Assembly (NCBI GenBank): GCA_016927905.1
Contig: JAFGLW010000016.1
Span: 1-64,000, forward strand
From: a candidate division CSSED10-310 bacterium
GTDB taxonomy: Bacteria; CSSED10-310; JAFGJC01
Reading direction: 5' to 3'
DNA length: 64,000 nucleotides
Both the position numbers and the translations under genes were made by a program. The notes below the pieces were generated by a model. That model ran no database searches and had not been told where the DNA came from. It saw only the letters and a program-made list of their open reading frames with translations. Positions 50,973-60,824 of this stretch are shown in pieces. Positions within the stretch are counted from its first letter, which is position 1. Every line of letters begins with the position of its first letter.

Positions 50973-53225
50973 ATGAACAGATTTGAACACCGGATGATCC
51001 TGTGGGGTGTGTTCTGCCTGCTTTCAGTGGGATTCAATACCGTAATCGCAGCAAATATCCGCTCGACGACACAGGAACTTTTTATCGAAGAGGCTTTTCA
51101 GGCCGAGAATGTGTTCCCGCTCCCAGCCCGGCATGTTCCCGACCGTGACCTGACACTGGCGGAAACCCTGCCGCCGGATAAATTCACCGACAGCGCCAAA
51201 CAGGCCATCGAACACGCCCCGTTATGGATCCGCAACGAGCTGGGGGATAATTTCGCCCGCATGGATGCGGACTTTCAGAATATCTATGCCGACATGATCC
51301 TGAATCCGTCCGACCAGCGGTTCACCGACGAGCTGGCGTTCTGCGTGGCTGAAGTCGCTGCCGAAATTCTTCAGGATCCCGTTTTTCTCCCAGAGCTTCT
51401 CGAAGAAAACATTTATTACATCTATGAACACGATCAGTATTTGGACTACGTGAGACTGGCGGATGTCGGGCAGGCTGGAGTCGATGAAGATTACTATACG
51501 ACAACCTATTATTTCGTGGAGGAATCGGGTGTAACCACGGAGTATGAGCTGGACCGTGAAATCTATTACTGGTTCATCGTCCATCCCAAAATCGAAGACG
51601 AGATGGTGGATTACATCGATCCCGACAGCCGGGACCAGCATGCGGATCCACCGGTCGGTGTGTTCTGGAGAGACTGGCTGTTCACCTATACGGAACCGAT
51701 TCCGGGATCCGATGAGGATTATCCGATTCTGAGAGATCAGTTCGCAGGAGTCGACGTCCTGTGGAAATCCTGGGACAATATTGACAACGGCGCAATGGGT
51801 GTTCTGACCCAGTGGATATTGGATGTCTTGGATTTCACTTCCGGAGCGGAACGGCCGCACCAGCCGGTGCGCATATACAAGTTGCATGTGGGCCGCTGCG
51901 GCGAACATCAGGATTTCGCTTCCGCTGCCAGCCGGGCCTGCCTGGTACCCTGCCTGAATACGGAGGCGGTGGGCGAGGATCACGTCTGGAACGAGTTCTG
52001 GGACCGGCGCTGGATTCACTGGGAACCGGTCAATGTCGATTTTGATGTCCCGCTTGTTTATGAAAACGGCTGGGGCAAGAAATTCTCCGGTGTCCTCGAT
52101 GTTTATGGTGACGGTTACACATGGGACGTCATCGACCGGTATTCCGAAGGCACCTGCACAATCAATGCCCGGATTGAAGACGCCGACGGCGATCCCATCG
52201 ACGGCGCCAAACTAAATGTCAAACGGGCCAGCTGGGTCAGCGCTTGGGGATTCGCAGGTTCCGACGGAACCACAACCGTCCGGTACGGCGACGAGGTGGC
52301 CTGTTACGTCCGGGCCATCACCGATATCGGGATGTACCCGGAAGATGATTTCCAGCTTCTGGCCAGTCCCACTGTAAACGGCGAGGTGTACGACTGGACC
52401 GCCACCCTTTCGACGACGCTGCCCCAGATCCCCGCCACACCAGCCGCGGCCATGCCGGATGGCGATTACCGCTGGACCATCGACTATCAGATTGGCGGGG
52501 AGGTTCTGGTCGGGTTTTACCAGTTCGACAAATCCCACAAGTTCACACGCCGGATCCCGTCCGGGAACATCGATTTCTTCATCGTCGACCAGACGAATTA
52601 TGACCTGTATACTGCAAAGGAACCGTTTGAAGCCCATCAGATCACCTGGCGGTCCGAAGATGACATCATGAATTTTTCATTCCCTTACGCCGATATCTGG
52701 ACGGCTGTTTTTACTGCAGAGCGAAAGCTCAACTGCAAACAGCTCCTGGACGTGGAATTCAACCTGGAGCAGTATGACGGGGAGAACTGGACGGTGCTGG
52801 ACAGCATCTCCCGATCCCTGGAGCTATTCCCGGGAGAAAATTACCGGGTCACAACCCAGGTGCCCGAATCAATGGGCGTCTCCATGGAAATGCCGTCGCA
52901 CAGCTTCCGTCCGGGGGATCCCTGCAGCCTGACCGCCCGGCTGAGCAATCCCGGAGCAGTCATGACCGACATCCCGCTCTTCGTCATGCTCGATGCCTGT
53001 GGATTGTATTTTTTCTGGCCGGACTGGACCCGGTTGCCGGAAATTTCATGGGGAATCGTCGATGTACCAGCCGGAATATCGGAAATTGTCATCCTGCCGG
53101 AGTTCCCTTGGCCGCCGGGAGTCGGATCGGCTTCCGGTCTGTTTTTTTATGGAGCCATGACGGATCCGGCGATCACGCAACTTCTGGGTTCAATGGGAAT
53201 GTGGGAATTCGGCTGGACCGAATAA
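50973..53225 (+). CDS. Secreted transglutaminase-like protein with the shared C-terminal module
   Basis: The 750-residue protein has a signal peptide (MILWGVFCLLSVGFNTVIA). In the middle is a transglutaminase-like (papain-fold) core: the Cys in HVGRCGEHQDFASAASRA at about residue 309, the His in EDHVWNEFWDRRWIHWEPVN and the Asp/Asn that follows. This fold includes proteases and peptide-modifying enzymes as well as cross-linkers. A carboxypeptidase-regulatory-like beta domain follows (INARIEDADGDPIDGAKL). The last 115 residues are the module shared with the two other secreted proteins, here without a Pro/Thr linker. AAGGAGGAA precedes the ATG. Confidence 0.85.
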   Translation: MNRFEHRMILWGVFCLLSVGFNTVIAANIRSTTQELFIEEAFQAENVFPLPARHVPDRDLTLAETLPPDKFTDSAKQAIEHAPLWIRNELGDNFARMDADFQNIYADMILNPSDQRFTDELAFCVAEVAAEILQDPVFLPELLEENIYYIYEHDQYLDYVRLADVGQAGVDEDYYTTTYYFVEESGVTTEYELDREIYYWFIVHPKIEDEMVDYIDPDSRDQHADPPVGVFWRDWLFTYTEPIPGSDEDYPILRDQFAGVDVLWKSWDNIDNGAMGVLTQWILDVLDFTSGAERPHQPVRIYKLHVGRCGEHQDFASAASRACLVPCLNTEAVGEDHVWNEFWDRRWIHWEPVNVDFDVPLVYENGWGKKFSGVLDVYGDGYTWDVIDRYSEGTCTINARIEDADGDPIDGAKLNVKRASWVSAWGFAGSDGTTTVRYGDEVACYVRAITDIGMYPEDDFQLLASPTVNGEVYDWTATLSTTLPQIPATPAAAMPDGDYRWTIDYQIGGEVLVGFYQFDKSHKFTRRIPSGNIDFFIVDQTNYDLYTAKEPFEAHQITWRSEDDIMNFSFPYADIWTAVFTAERKLNCKQLLDVEFNLEQYDGENWTVLDSISRSLELFPGENYRVTTQVPESMGVSMEMPSHSFRPGDPCSLTARLSNPGAVMTDIPLFVMLDACGLYFFWPDWTRLPEISWGIVDVPAGISEIVILPEFPWPPGVGSASGLFFYGAMTDPAITQLLGSMGMWEFGWTE

Positions 53226-53250
53226 AACTTCTTCATTCCCGGATGCGGGA

Positions 53251-56200
53251 TCACCTGTAGGCGAACTCCCAGCTGTCCAGTTCGCCGTAAATCATGGTTA
53301 TCTGCGGATCGGTGATAGCGCCGTGAAAATACAGTCCATCTGCCGATCCCACACCCGCCGGCCAGTCGAACGGTTCGATGACGGTAAGTTCGTAATACCC
53401 CGCCGGTCCGGTCAACGTGTAAAAATCGATACCGGCATCAAGCGGAATCCAGGACGGCCAGAGCCAGTAGAAACCGTAAACATCCAGGATCACGAACAGA
53501 GGGATATTGTCCAGAGGCTGATCGGGATAACAAACCTTTGCCTTCAGCCAGCAGGAATCCCCCGCCCGGAACACATGCTCAGGCATTTCCAGTCGCACAC
53601 CGAGATAATCGCAAATCGGTGTCTCGGTCGGTGGAACCGGTGTCTCGGTCGGTGGAACCGGCGTCTCGGTCGGTGGAACCGGCGTCTCGGTCGGTGGAAC
53701 CGGCGTCTCGGTCGGTGGAACCGGCGTCTCGGTCGGTGGAACCGGCGTGTCGGTCGGCGGAACCGGCGTCTCGGTCGACGGAACCGGTGTGTCGGTCGGC
53801 GAAACCGGCGTCTCGGTCGGAGAGACCGGCGTGTTGGTTGGATATGCCGGTGTGTCCGTGGGCTGAACAGCTGTTGGAGTGGGAGTTGCACCGCCGCATG
53901 GAACTAAAGTGGTGATCATGATGTCGTCTATATTCCAGCCGCAATATACCCAGGCGCTGTCGGTGACGCCAATGGTCCAGCGGATATAGACGGTTGGCTG
54001 ATCGTCAGCCCATTGGGATATATCATACTCGCAGAGTGTCCACGTATTGTCGGCAACCTCCGCCGTGTTTGACCAGACGCTGTTCCAGATTGATCCATCG
54101 GTGGAAACCCGAACATGAGCGTGATCATAACTCGGCTGCTCGACTCCCAGCCATCGCCAGAACTGCAATCTCGTTCCCCAGTGCCCGGTCAGATCGATGG
54201 CGTTGGTGGTCAGGTCGTATTCCGGCATGCCGTTGGTGTAGTCGCCATTGAGATTGTAACCATAAACATTAGCCCCCGTATACCCAGCTGTCGGATCGGG
54301 ATATCCATGCTCGCCGCCTCCTCCGGTCGGCTGACCGTAAGCCCATAATCCTCCCGATATCTGCCATCCCGGATCCGAATCAAGCAGTTCCTGGAACAGG
54401 GTAATGGTTTCCCAGGTTATGAAGGTATGGTAGCTTCCACCGTTATCATCAACAGTGACATTGCCGGCCGAATCCGAGCTTTCAACCTCGAAATGATACT
54501 CAGTGCAGACACCGAGATCTTCGACGATTAATTCGTGATCGGTGACCAGTTGAAAAGCTTCCGCGACATGGTCCGGGATTCCGGTTCCGTACCGGATCAC
54601 GGACGTTCCCGGTTCATCGGTCGTCCAGCTGAACCGGGCGGTCGTAGGTTCGATACCCGTTACCCGGATATCCGAGATGACCGGTCCCATGCAGTCTATG
54701 CCGGCCTCATCGCTATCGGTCATGGGAGCGTAGGTCGCGGTCACGGTATCGCCATGGCTGACCGACAGCATGGAATCACCGGATTGGGGGGGCGTTGAAG
54801 TTAACGTGAAATCCGCTTCGAACAAACCCGGTTCGGTTTCGGGCAGAACAACCGTTTCTCCGGCCGGCTCGGTGTCGGAAACGATGGAGACATCGACCGA
54901 TCCGGATGCGGCGCTGTCCCGGACTCTAATTGTCGCGACATCGTCACACATGTAGACGGTGCTTTCCAGGTTGATCCCGTCCACATCGAAAATCTCGTGC
55001 TGGAGAAGGGTGTCGAGATTTGGTCTGGGTCCGATATACTGGGTGACCGGTTCGGGCTGTGGCGCTCCGGTTTCGGTTATTGCGGAGCGGAGGGTCAGCG
55101 GATCCAGCACATTCCCTCCCGATAGAGATTTATAGACCGACTGGGCCACGCAGCAGACGCCGACGACCATGGGGGACGCTCCGGAAGTCCCGCCGAAATC
55201 TGCGGTGTACCAATAATCCTGACCCTCGGAAGAGTAAAGATCGCCGTAGCCGGTGGTCACGATTTCCGATCCCCAGCCATTGGCGTCCATCCGCGATCCG
55301 TAATTAGTGAACCATTCCGGTTGCATGGCATAGGGTGTTCCCGCGCCAACCAGAACCGCCAGGGAATCCCGGACCGTCCGGTCGAACTTGCCTTCATAGA
55401 TGGGATTATCCAGATCTGCGGACCCGTTCCCGCCGGCTTCCACGCAGATGCGCCCCTGGGCCGTGGAATTGGCAATGGCGTCATAATTGGCCTGCCAGTA
55501 TTCCATGCAGACGTAATCACCGCCGGGACCCGGACCGTGCAGTTCGATCAGCCAGACATCACCCGGATTCAGGGCTGCGGACGCCATGTCGAACCATGAC
55601 GCCACGTTTTCGGGCCAGTCGCCGATCGCGATCGCCACCCCGCCCACCGGAACGAGCGGAGAAATCCCGGTCACCCCGAACTCATTCTCAATACCCCGGA
55701 TTTCACCCAGAACAGCGGTACCGTGATTGAGGTAACTGAGCTCCGAGCTGGGTGTCCCGCCGGTGAAAAACGGGTCGGGCAGATCATGGTGCGTCCAGTT
55801 CCAGGCCAGTTCCACGTCGATCATCTGGACATTCTCACCCTTGCCACCCGGATAGGTCCATCCCGCATAGGCATCCACTCCGATCGGGGATGCCTCCAGA
55901 TAATCCTGGGAATCGACATAGCTCGGCGGAACCAGAACATCAGGTATGGGAAGCCAGGCCGGTTCGGGGACAGGTTCGGGGTAGGCAACTTCGACAATAT
56001 CCAACCGGTTCAAGGCATTCAGGATTTCCGTCGCAGCCTGGCGTGTCGCCGGGCCGAAAGCATAATACAGGTTCAGGTCGGCCAGTTCCCTTCCGGTCAT
56101 CCGCTCCCCGCTTCGTTTCTCCATTTCATACAACTCCTCCGGACGTTGAAACAGCCTGGCGATGCGTGTATCCGGATATGCTGCAATCATGTCCGATATC

Positions 56201-56418
56201 TCGGACATATCGGCATCTGTCCTGGATATCAGCCGGCCGGCCCGCAGGCGCACGCCGCTGCCCTCAACGAACTTGACTACCAGAAGATCCCATCTCTCGC
56301 AGCTCCGGATAACCTGATCGGGATTTTGTGAGAACACGGCACGTGGAACGAGAGCGTTTGCATGACAGCAAAGGATCAGACTGATGCATATTGCGATGAC
56401 GATCGGTAATGATTTCAT
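53251..56418 (-). CDS. Secreted S8 (subtilisin-like) serine protease with multidomain C-terminus
   Basis: The 1055-residue protein has a signal peptide ([20 protein letters not shown]), an inhibitor-type propeptide to about 150, and a subtilase domain with catalytic Asp201 (VQMIDVE), His232 (NHGTAVLG), oxyanion Asn331 (EAGGNGS) and Ser412 (GGTSGASP). A beta domain, an FnIII-like domain and a jellyroll domain ([18 protein letters not shown] ... [11 protein letters not shown]) follow, closely matching those of the M14 protein. A Pro/Thr linker of 12 heptapeptides and the shared C-terminal module end it. GGAGG lies 8 nt before ATG 56418. Converges on the transglutaminase-like gene with a 25-nt gap. 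Confidence 0.92.
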   Translation of the reverse strand: MKSLPIVIAICISLILCCHANALVPRAVFSQNPDQVIRSCERWDLLVVKFVEGSGVRLRAGRLISRTDADMSEISDMIAAYPDTRIARLFQRPEELYEMEKRSGERMTGRELADLNLYYAFGPATRQAATEILNALNRLDIVEVAYPEPVPEPAWLPIPDVLVPPSYVDSQDYLEASPIGVDAYAGWTYPGGKGENVQMIDVELAWNWTHHDLPDPFFTGGTPSSELSYLNHGTAVLGEIRGIENEFGVTGISPLVPVGGVAIAIGDWPENVASWFDMASAALNPGDVWLIELHGPGPGGDYVCMEYWQANYDAIANSTAQGRICVEAGGNGSADLDNPIYEGKFDRTVRDSLAVLVGAGTPYAMQPEWFTNYGSRMDANGWGSEIVTTGYGDLYSSEGQDYWYTADFGGTSGASPMVVGVCCVAQSVYKSLSGGNVLDPLTLRSAITETGAPQPEPVTQYIGPRPNLDTLLQHEIFDVDGINLESTVYMCDDVATIRVRDSAASGSVDVSIVSDTEPAGETVVLPETEPGLFEADFTLTSTPPQSGDSMLSVSHGDTVTATYAPMTDSDEAGIDCMGPVISDIRVTGIEPTTARFSWTTDEPGTSVIRYGTGIPDHVAEAFQLVTDHELIVEDLGVCTEYHFEVESSDSAGNVTVDDNGGSYHTFITWETITLFQELLDSDPGWQISGGLWAYGQPTGGGGEHGYPDPTAGYTGANVYGYNLNGDYTNGMPEYDLTTNAIDLTGHWGTRLQFWRWLGVEQPSYDHAHVRVSTDGSIWNSVWSNTAEVADNTWTLCEYDISQWADDQPTVYIRWTIGVTDSAWVYCGWNIDDIMITTLVPCGGATPTPTAVQPTDTPAYPTNTPVSPTETPVSPTDTPVPSTETPVPPTDTPVPPTETPVPPTETPVPPTETPVPPTETPVPPTETPVPPTETPICDYLGVRLEMPEHVFRAGDSCWLKAKVCYPDQPLDNIPLFVILDVYGFYWLWPSWIPLDAGIDFYTLTGPAGYYELTVIEPFDWPAGVGSADGLYFHGAITDPQITMIYGELDSWEFAYR
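53618..53869 (-). repeat. Twelve tandem 21-bp repeats encoding heptapeptide PTETPVP
   Basis: The plus-strand unit is GGYGTCTCGGTCGGTGGAACC. Units 1-6 (53618-53743) are nearly or fully identical; units 7-12 diverge increasingly. The unit length is a multiple of three and the reading frame is kept. The near identity of half the units suggests recent expansion by slippage. Confidence 0.9.
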
Positions 56419-56468
56419 CGGAGTTCCTCCCCAAAAAGACACCTCATCAACTTGTTGAAATTGCAATG

Positions 56469-56477
56469 ATTATACCA
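56469..56477 (-). promoter_or_regulatory. Extended -10 promoter for the S8 protease gene
   Basis: On the minus strand TGGTATAAT, 51 nt before the ATG; no good -35. Identical to the nonamer before the transglutaminase-like gene. Confidence 0.5.
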
Positions 56478-56542
56478 AATCGGCACTCCCGAGAAAGCAG
56501 TCCGCAGGATGATCCTGTTCATTCCATCTTTCTCCCGCCCTC

Positions 56543-56571
56543 TTGACACAATCCGATTTACTTCATAAATA
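56543..56571 (+). promoter_or_regulatory. Promoter for the M28 peptidase gene
   Basis: TTGACA (56543-56548), 17 nt, TAAATA (56566-56571), 44 nt before the ATG. Confidence 0.55.
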
Positions 56572-56614
56572 AGTTTCTTCCCGATTCCGGGTATCAGGGT
56601 GGAAGCGAGGTCTT

Positions 56615-58009
56615 ATGAATAATCAGGAAAAACAAAACGAACAAACCGGGCTCCGGATCGAGGCCACCCAGCTGATGAACCACATCCGCGCGCTGTCCTC
56701 ACCCGCAATGCGTGGAAGGATGCCCGGTGATTCCGGGTATGAGCTTGCATCGGTTTACGTGGAAAAAATTCTCGCCGGACTGGGTATCGAACCGATGGGA
56801 GATTCGAAAACCTATCGGCAGGTTTTCCCCCTGGAGGTCAACCGGGTTCGATCCGCCCGTGTCACGTTCCACGCTCCGGATGGCGGTTCGATTCCTCTGG
56901 AATTGGGACGCGATTTCATCTGCCGGGGACTGACCGGCTCGGGTTCGATTCACGGCCCTCTGGTATTCACCGGATATTCCGGGGAATCAGATCCTGTCGA
57001 TGAATTGTCCGGTATCGATCTTCATGGCAAGATCGCAGTCACTTTCAAACACCCGCCCCCCTGGGCCGGAAATCGCCATGGAGATCTGCCCCGGGAAAAA
57101 GCGCACCGCCTGAAAAAACGGGGAGCAGTCGGTCTGGCCATTATTCCCAATCCGAACCTGGAGAAACCGGACCGGATGTCGGCCAGCCTGATGGAATCGA
57201 TGGACCCGCTCCCCGACTTCCCCATGATCGTCCTGTCAGAGGAAATCGCTACCCGGATGATGGACTTCGGCGAACAGACCCTGTCGTCACGCCAGTATCA
57301 GATCGATATCCACCGGCGATCCGCTACCCAGATTATTCCGGGCGGAATGTCCGTCGAGATCGAAACCGACCTTGAACGGAACGGGCGATGTTGGAATGTG
57401 ATCGGCTGTCTGAAAGGCCGGGATCCGGAATGCATGGAAAATGCGGTTGTTCTGGGTGCCCACATGGATCATGTCGGGATCCAGGGTGAATCCTTGGTGT
57501 TCCCCGGCGCTCAGGACAATGCGTCCGGGGTGTCGGGAGTTTTGGAGATCGCCCGGGTGATGTCGATGTCCAAACGGCCTGCGTATTCTGTGGTGTTCAT
57601 CCTGTTCGGAGCTGAAGAAACGGGAATCGTAGGATCGCGGTTTTACGGCGAACACCCCGCATGGCCCATGCATCGAACGCTGGCGATGTTGAACCTGGAC
57701 TGCATGGGTGCGGGAATCGGGCTGGACACCCGCGGCAGAAAATCGCATCCCGCACTGTTCGATATCTTCGACCGTATGAACGACCGGTACGTTAAGATCT
57801 CCGATACGATGGCGGATCATCCCGCGGGAGGTGCGGATGCCGAAGCATTCGAACGGGCTGGAGTTCCGAATATGTTTATTGTGGCGGACAATCCATACCG
57901 GCACCTGCACATGATATCCGACACGGCGGAAACCCTGAATCCATCTGTTTTCAGAGCGATCACACAGCTCGTCTGCCTGACCGCTTTATCCTTGAACGGA
58001 TCACGTTAA
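56615..58009 (+). CDS. M28 family zinc metallopeptidase
   Basis: Aminopeptidase-type enzyme. A PA-like inserted domain (residues about 100-210) precedes or interrupts the catalytic domain. Zinc and catalytic motifs are in order: LGAHMDHVG, PGAQDNASGVSGVLEIAR, LFGAEETGIVGSRFY, LNLDCMG and HLHMISDT. The 464-residue protein has no signal peptide or membrane segment at the N-terminus (a hydrophilic MNNQEKQNEQTGLR), so a cytosolic place is more likely than secretion, unlike the neighbouring proteases. It has its own promoter. Confidence 0.9.
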   Translation: MNNQEKQNEQTGLRIEATQLMNHIRALSSPAMRGRMPGDSGYELASVYVEKILAGLGIEPMGDSKTYRQVFPLEVNRVRSARVTFHAPDGGSIPLELGRDFICRGLTGSGSIHGPLVFTGYSGESDPVDELSGIDLHGKIAVTFKHPPPWAGNRHGDLPREKAHRLKKRGAVGLAIIPNPNLEKPDRMSASLMESMDPLPDFPMIVLSEEIATRMMDFGEQTLSSRQYQIDIHRRSATQIIPGGMSVEIETDLERNGRCWNVIGCLKGRDPECMENAVVLGAHMDHVGIQGESLVFPGAQDNASGVSGVLEIARVMSMSKRPAYSVVFILFGAEETGIVGSRFYGEHPAWPMHRTLAMLNLDCMGAGIGLDTRGRKSHPALFDIFDRMNDRYVKISDTMADHPAGGADAEAFERAGVPNMFIVADNPYRHLHMISDTAETLNPSVFRAITQLVCLTALSLNGSR

Positions 58010-58188
58010 TCCATTCCGTTCCCATTCTCCTCGGTCCATCTCCGGCATTGATATTGTGAGCCGGCGAATCAAGGGCAAAAGATTTGCGTTGATCGGAGTC
58101 AATCTGCCCACCCTGCGGGTTTTCCCGGCAGGCAGGAAAGAAAAAGCGGAACCGGAACGATGGGTTCACTGATGCCGGTGACGGAATA

Positions 58189-58203
58189 CGGGATTGAATC
58201 CCG
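58189..58203. promoter_or_regulatory. Perfect 15-bp palindrome, possible operator for the acyl-CoA dehydrogenase gene
   Basis: CGGGATTGAATCCCG is a perfect inverted repeat around a single central G. It overlaps the -35 box at 58194-58199. A dimeric repressor binding here would block the promoter; the regulator is not in the window. The remainder of the 58010-58286 gap shows no gene. Confidence 0.4.
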
Positions 58204-58222
58204 GGTCCCATTGAGATATGCT
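58194..58222 (+). promoter_or_regulatory. Promoter for the acyl-CoA dehydrogenase gene
   Basis: TTGAAT (58194-58199), 17 nt, TATGCT (58217-58222), 64 nt before the GTG start. Confidence 0.45.
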
Positions 58223-58286
58223 TTTTCTCCTGATGTTTTCATGATTTCGGGAATGAATTTCAGCCTATTGGCAGGGAGGTGAAATT

Positions 58287-59915
58287 GTGGCGCTGGCTGG
58301 TTTGCCCATCGAAGAAAGAGAAATGATTCTGGATCTGATCGAGAAGATCCACGAGCGGATGCTTAAACCGGAAACCATTCGTCATCTGGATGAAACCGAG
58401 GAATTTCCGGATAAGGTAATACAGGAACTTCTGGGACCCAACATCGGGCTGCAACTGCTTTTCATTCCCGAAGAATACGACGGGATGGGCGGAGGTGCCA
58501 GGGACATCGCGGCCGTATCGGAAGCCATGGCGAAGATCTGCCTGGGTCTTTCCACTGCGTTTTTGGCCATCCATCTGGGTACCGACCCGATCATAGTGGG
58601 GGGAACCCTCGATCAGAAGAAAAAATGGCTTGGCCGTATTGCCGAAGGTAAGGCAATCGTGGCCTATGCCGTGACCGAACCGGAGGCTGGAAGCAACCTG
58701 GCCAGCCTGAAAACCTTTGCGGATCCCATATATGACGACGCCGGATCTTTGACCGGCTACCGCCTTAACGGCAACAAGCAATTTATTTCGAACGGATTGT
58801 ACGCCGATGTGCTGACCGTTCTGGCGAACACGCCGGACGGACCGTCGTTTTTCATTGTTGAAAAAGGCATGGACGGTTTCAGATACGGGAAACCGGAAGT
58901 CAAACATGGGATACGTTGTGCTAATACAACCGCGCTGACGTTCGACAATGTCTTCATCCCGTCTGACAACCTCATTGGAGAGGTTCCGGGAGCCGGTCTT
59001 CAGCAGGCCAATGCGGTATTCGGTTACACCCGCCTGATGGTCGCAGCGTTCGGCCTTGGCGCGGGAACGGCGGCGCTGGAGAAAGTGATCCCGTATGCCA
59101 AGCAGCGCGTGCAATTCGGCAGCCCGCTGATTGAAAAACAAGGTTACACCCATACGCTCATCGTGCCCCATATCGTGAATCTGGAAGCCGCCCGGGCTTA
59201 TATCGAGGAAACTGCCGAACGCCTGGATTCCGGTGAAGAGGATCTGCAGACGGAAGGAGCCATTGCCAAATATTTCGCGACGGAAGCGGGCAATGCGTGT
59301 GCTGAAGATGCCATCCAGGCACTGGGCGGATATGGTTACATCAAGGAATATGAAGTCGAGAAGATCAAGCGGGACGTCAAGATCACCACTATCTATGAAG
59401 GAACCAGCCAGATCCAGCAGATGATTATCGGCACCTACCGGTGGCGTTCCACCGTCCGATCCAAAGGGGGATACTACAACGACATCGCGGACGAAATGAA
59501 CCGGATACAAGACAGTATTCCCGAACTTAAGGCTCATTCGCTGGCCGGGCTGATCCGCACGCTCAATGCGGTTGTTCTGGCGGTTCATAAAGCCAAGCTG
59601 ACCCGTCAGCAGTATATCATGTTCGAACTGGCCCAGATCATGACCTGGGTCGAAGTGGGCGCTGCACTGATCCGGAAGACCGCCAGCCTGAGCCGGTCCG
59701 GAGCGTCGACTGCCGCCCGGTTGAAAATCATCAGCCGCCTGTTTGTTCTGGAGACGGTGGAGCGAGCCGCGGTGAAACTGAACCGGGTGGTCAACGGGAG
59801 CTCCGGATTGAGTGATCCGGATATGGAGAACCTGCTTTCCGGTCTGATGACCAGCCTGAAAACGGTTCAATCGAACGCAATCCCGGATATGGACAGCTTG
59901 ATCCGGTTGCACTGA
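58287..59915 (+). CDS. Acyl-CoA dehydrogenase
   Basis: FAD enzyme oxidising acyl-CoA to enoyl-CoA. The substrate/FAD motif AYAVTEPEAGSNLASL, the FGSPLIEKQGY segment and the C-terminal QALGGYGYIKEYEVEKIKRD are classic. The catalytic base is the Glu of ITTIYEGTSQIQQ. At 542 residues it has about 130 extra C-terminal helical residues after the core, as in several long bacterial members. GGGAGGTGAAATT precedes the GTG start. No electron-transfer flavoprotein genes are adjacent. The chain specificity is open. Confidence 0.93.
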   Translation: MALAGLPIEEREMILDLIEKIHERMLKPETIRHLDETEEFPDKVIQELLGPNIGLQLLFIPEEYDGMGGGARDIAAVSEAMAKICLGLSTAFLAIHLGTDPIIVGGTLDQKKKWLGRIAEGKAIVAYAVTEPEAGSNLASLKTFADPIYDDAGSLTGYRLNGNKQFISNGLYADVLTVLANTPDGPSFFIVEKGMDGFRYGKPEVKHGIRCANTTALTFDNVFIPSDNLIGEVPGAGLQQANAVFGYTRLMVAAFGLGAGTAALEKVIPYAKQRVQFGSPLIEKQGYTHTLIVPHIVNLEAARAYIEETAERLDSGEEDLQTEGAIAKYFATEAGNACAEDAIQALGGYGYIKEYEVEKIKRDVKITTIYEGTSQIQQMIIGTYRWRSTVRSKGGYYNDIADEMNRIQDSIPELKAHSLAGLIRTLNAVVLAVHKAKLTRQQYIMFELAQIMTWVEVGAALIRKTASLSRSGASTAARLKIISRLFVLETVERAAVKLNRVVNGSSGLSDPDMENLLSGLMTSLKTVQSNAIPDMDSLIRLH

Positions 59916-59938
59916 TTTTTGTCGGGAGCCTGACTGGC

Positions 59939-60811
59939 ATGCATCGCCGTTATCCGATCATCATTTTTCTTCTGGCAGTCGGATTCTTGAACGACGGTTG
60001 TTCCATCCGCCGGATCACCCGGCGATCCATGATGGATTTTTCGGACAATCTGTCCACAGCCATGCTCAGACAGCCGGACCCCGCACTGGCCCGGGAAGGC
60101 GGAGCGACATTTCTGCTGGTGATCGACAGTATGATCCAGAAAGATCCCCGGGATACCCGATATCTTTTGGCCGGAGTGCAGGCGTATACCGCCTATGCAT
60201 CGGCATTTTTGCTGGACTCGGATCCCTCCCGTGCCTATATCCTATATGACCGCGCATTGAATTACGGTTTCAGACTCTGTGAACTGAATTGGGGAATCGA
60301 TTCACTGCGCAAACGGTCTGCAACGGAACTTGCCGGGTTTCTGCAGAATCTTGACTCGTGCGCGGTTCCGGCGCTGTACTGGACGGCAACCGCCTGGTCC
60401 GGGTGGATCATCACCAATCCGGATCAGATGCTGGGAATCGCAGATCTATCGCTGGTTGTAACCATAATGGGAAAAACGCTTGAGCTGGATCCCGTCTATC
60501 AATCCGGCGGACCCCACATGTTTTTCGCCCTCTATTATGCTTCCCGACCTCCGGCAATGGGGGGAAACCTGGAAAAATCGAAACGGCATTTCGAAGAGCT
60601 GATGGAAATCGCGGGGCCGGAAGCCCTGATGCCCAGAGTGCTCTATGCGCGCTATTACGCCCGGCTGACTCTGAATGAGGATCTTTTCGTTGAAACGCTT
60701 CAATCGGTTCTAAAAGCACCTCCGCCCGAAAATGCGGATCTCAATCTGATGAATGCAATCGCCAAGAAACGCGCCGCAGATCTGCTCATTCAAAAGGATG
60801 ATTTTTTCTGA
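59939..60811 (+). CDS. TatT-type TRAP-associated lipoprotein
   Basis: The 290-residue protein begins with a lipoprotein-like signal (IIIFLLAVGFLNDGCS; the lipid-bearing Cys would be residue 21). The rest is helical with TPR-like hairpins (LYDRALNYGF, ELDPVYQSGGPHMFFALYYASRPPAMGGNLEKSKRHFEEL). The segment with GGPHMFFALYYASRP...GGN matches the TatT family, trimeric periplasmic partners of DctP-type receptors described in Treponema. It lies directly before dctP (13 nt) and 23 nt after the acyl-CoA dehydrogenase gene. Confidence 0.85.
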   Translation: MHRRYPIIIFLLAVGFLNDGCSIRRITRRSMMDFSDNLSTAMLRQPDPALAREGGATFLLVIDSMIQKDPRDTRYLLAGVQAYTAYASAFLLDSDPSRAYILYDRALNYGFRLCELNWGIDSLRKRSATELAGFLQNLDSCAVPALYWTATAWSGWIITNPDQMLGIADLSLVVTIMGKTLELDPVYQSGGPHMFFALYYASRPPAMGGNLEKSKRHFEELMEIAGPEALMPRVLYARYYARLTLNEDLFVETLQSVLKAPPPENADLNLMNAIAKKRAADLLIQKDDFF

Positions 60812-60824
60812 CAGGGGAACGGTT

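Noticed and set aside
51222-52019. 265-codon open frame on the minus strand
   Set aside because: Antisense to the transglutaminase-like core; no motif.
53618-53869. CRISPR array
   Set aside because: Repeats are directly adjacent without spacers, have a 21-nt unit, and encode an in-frame Pro/Thr linker.
58260-59912. 550-codon open frame on the minus strand
   Set aside because: It is the antisense shadow of the acyl-CoA dehydrogenase gene, whose motifs and ribosome binding site are clear; the minus-strand translation has no domain and an atypical His/Gln/Arg-rich composition.
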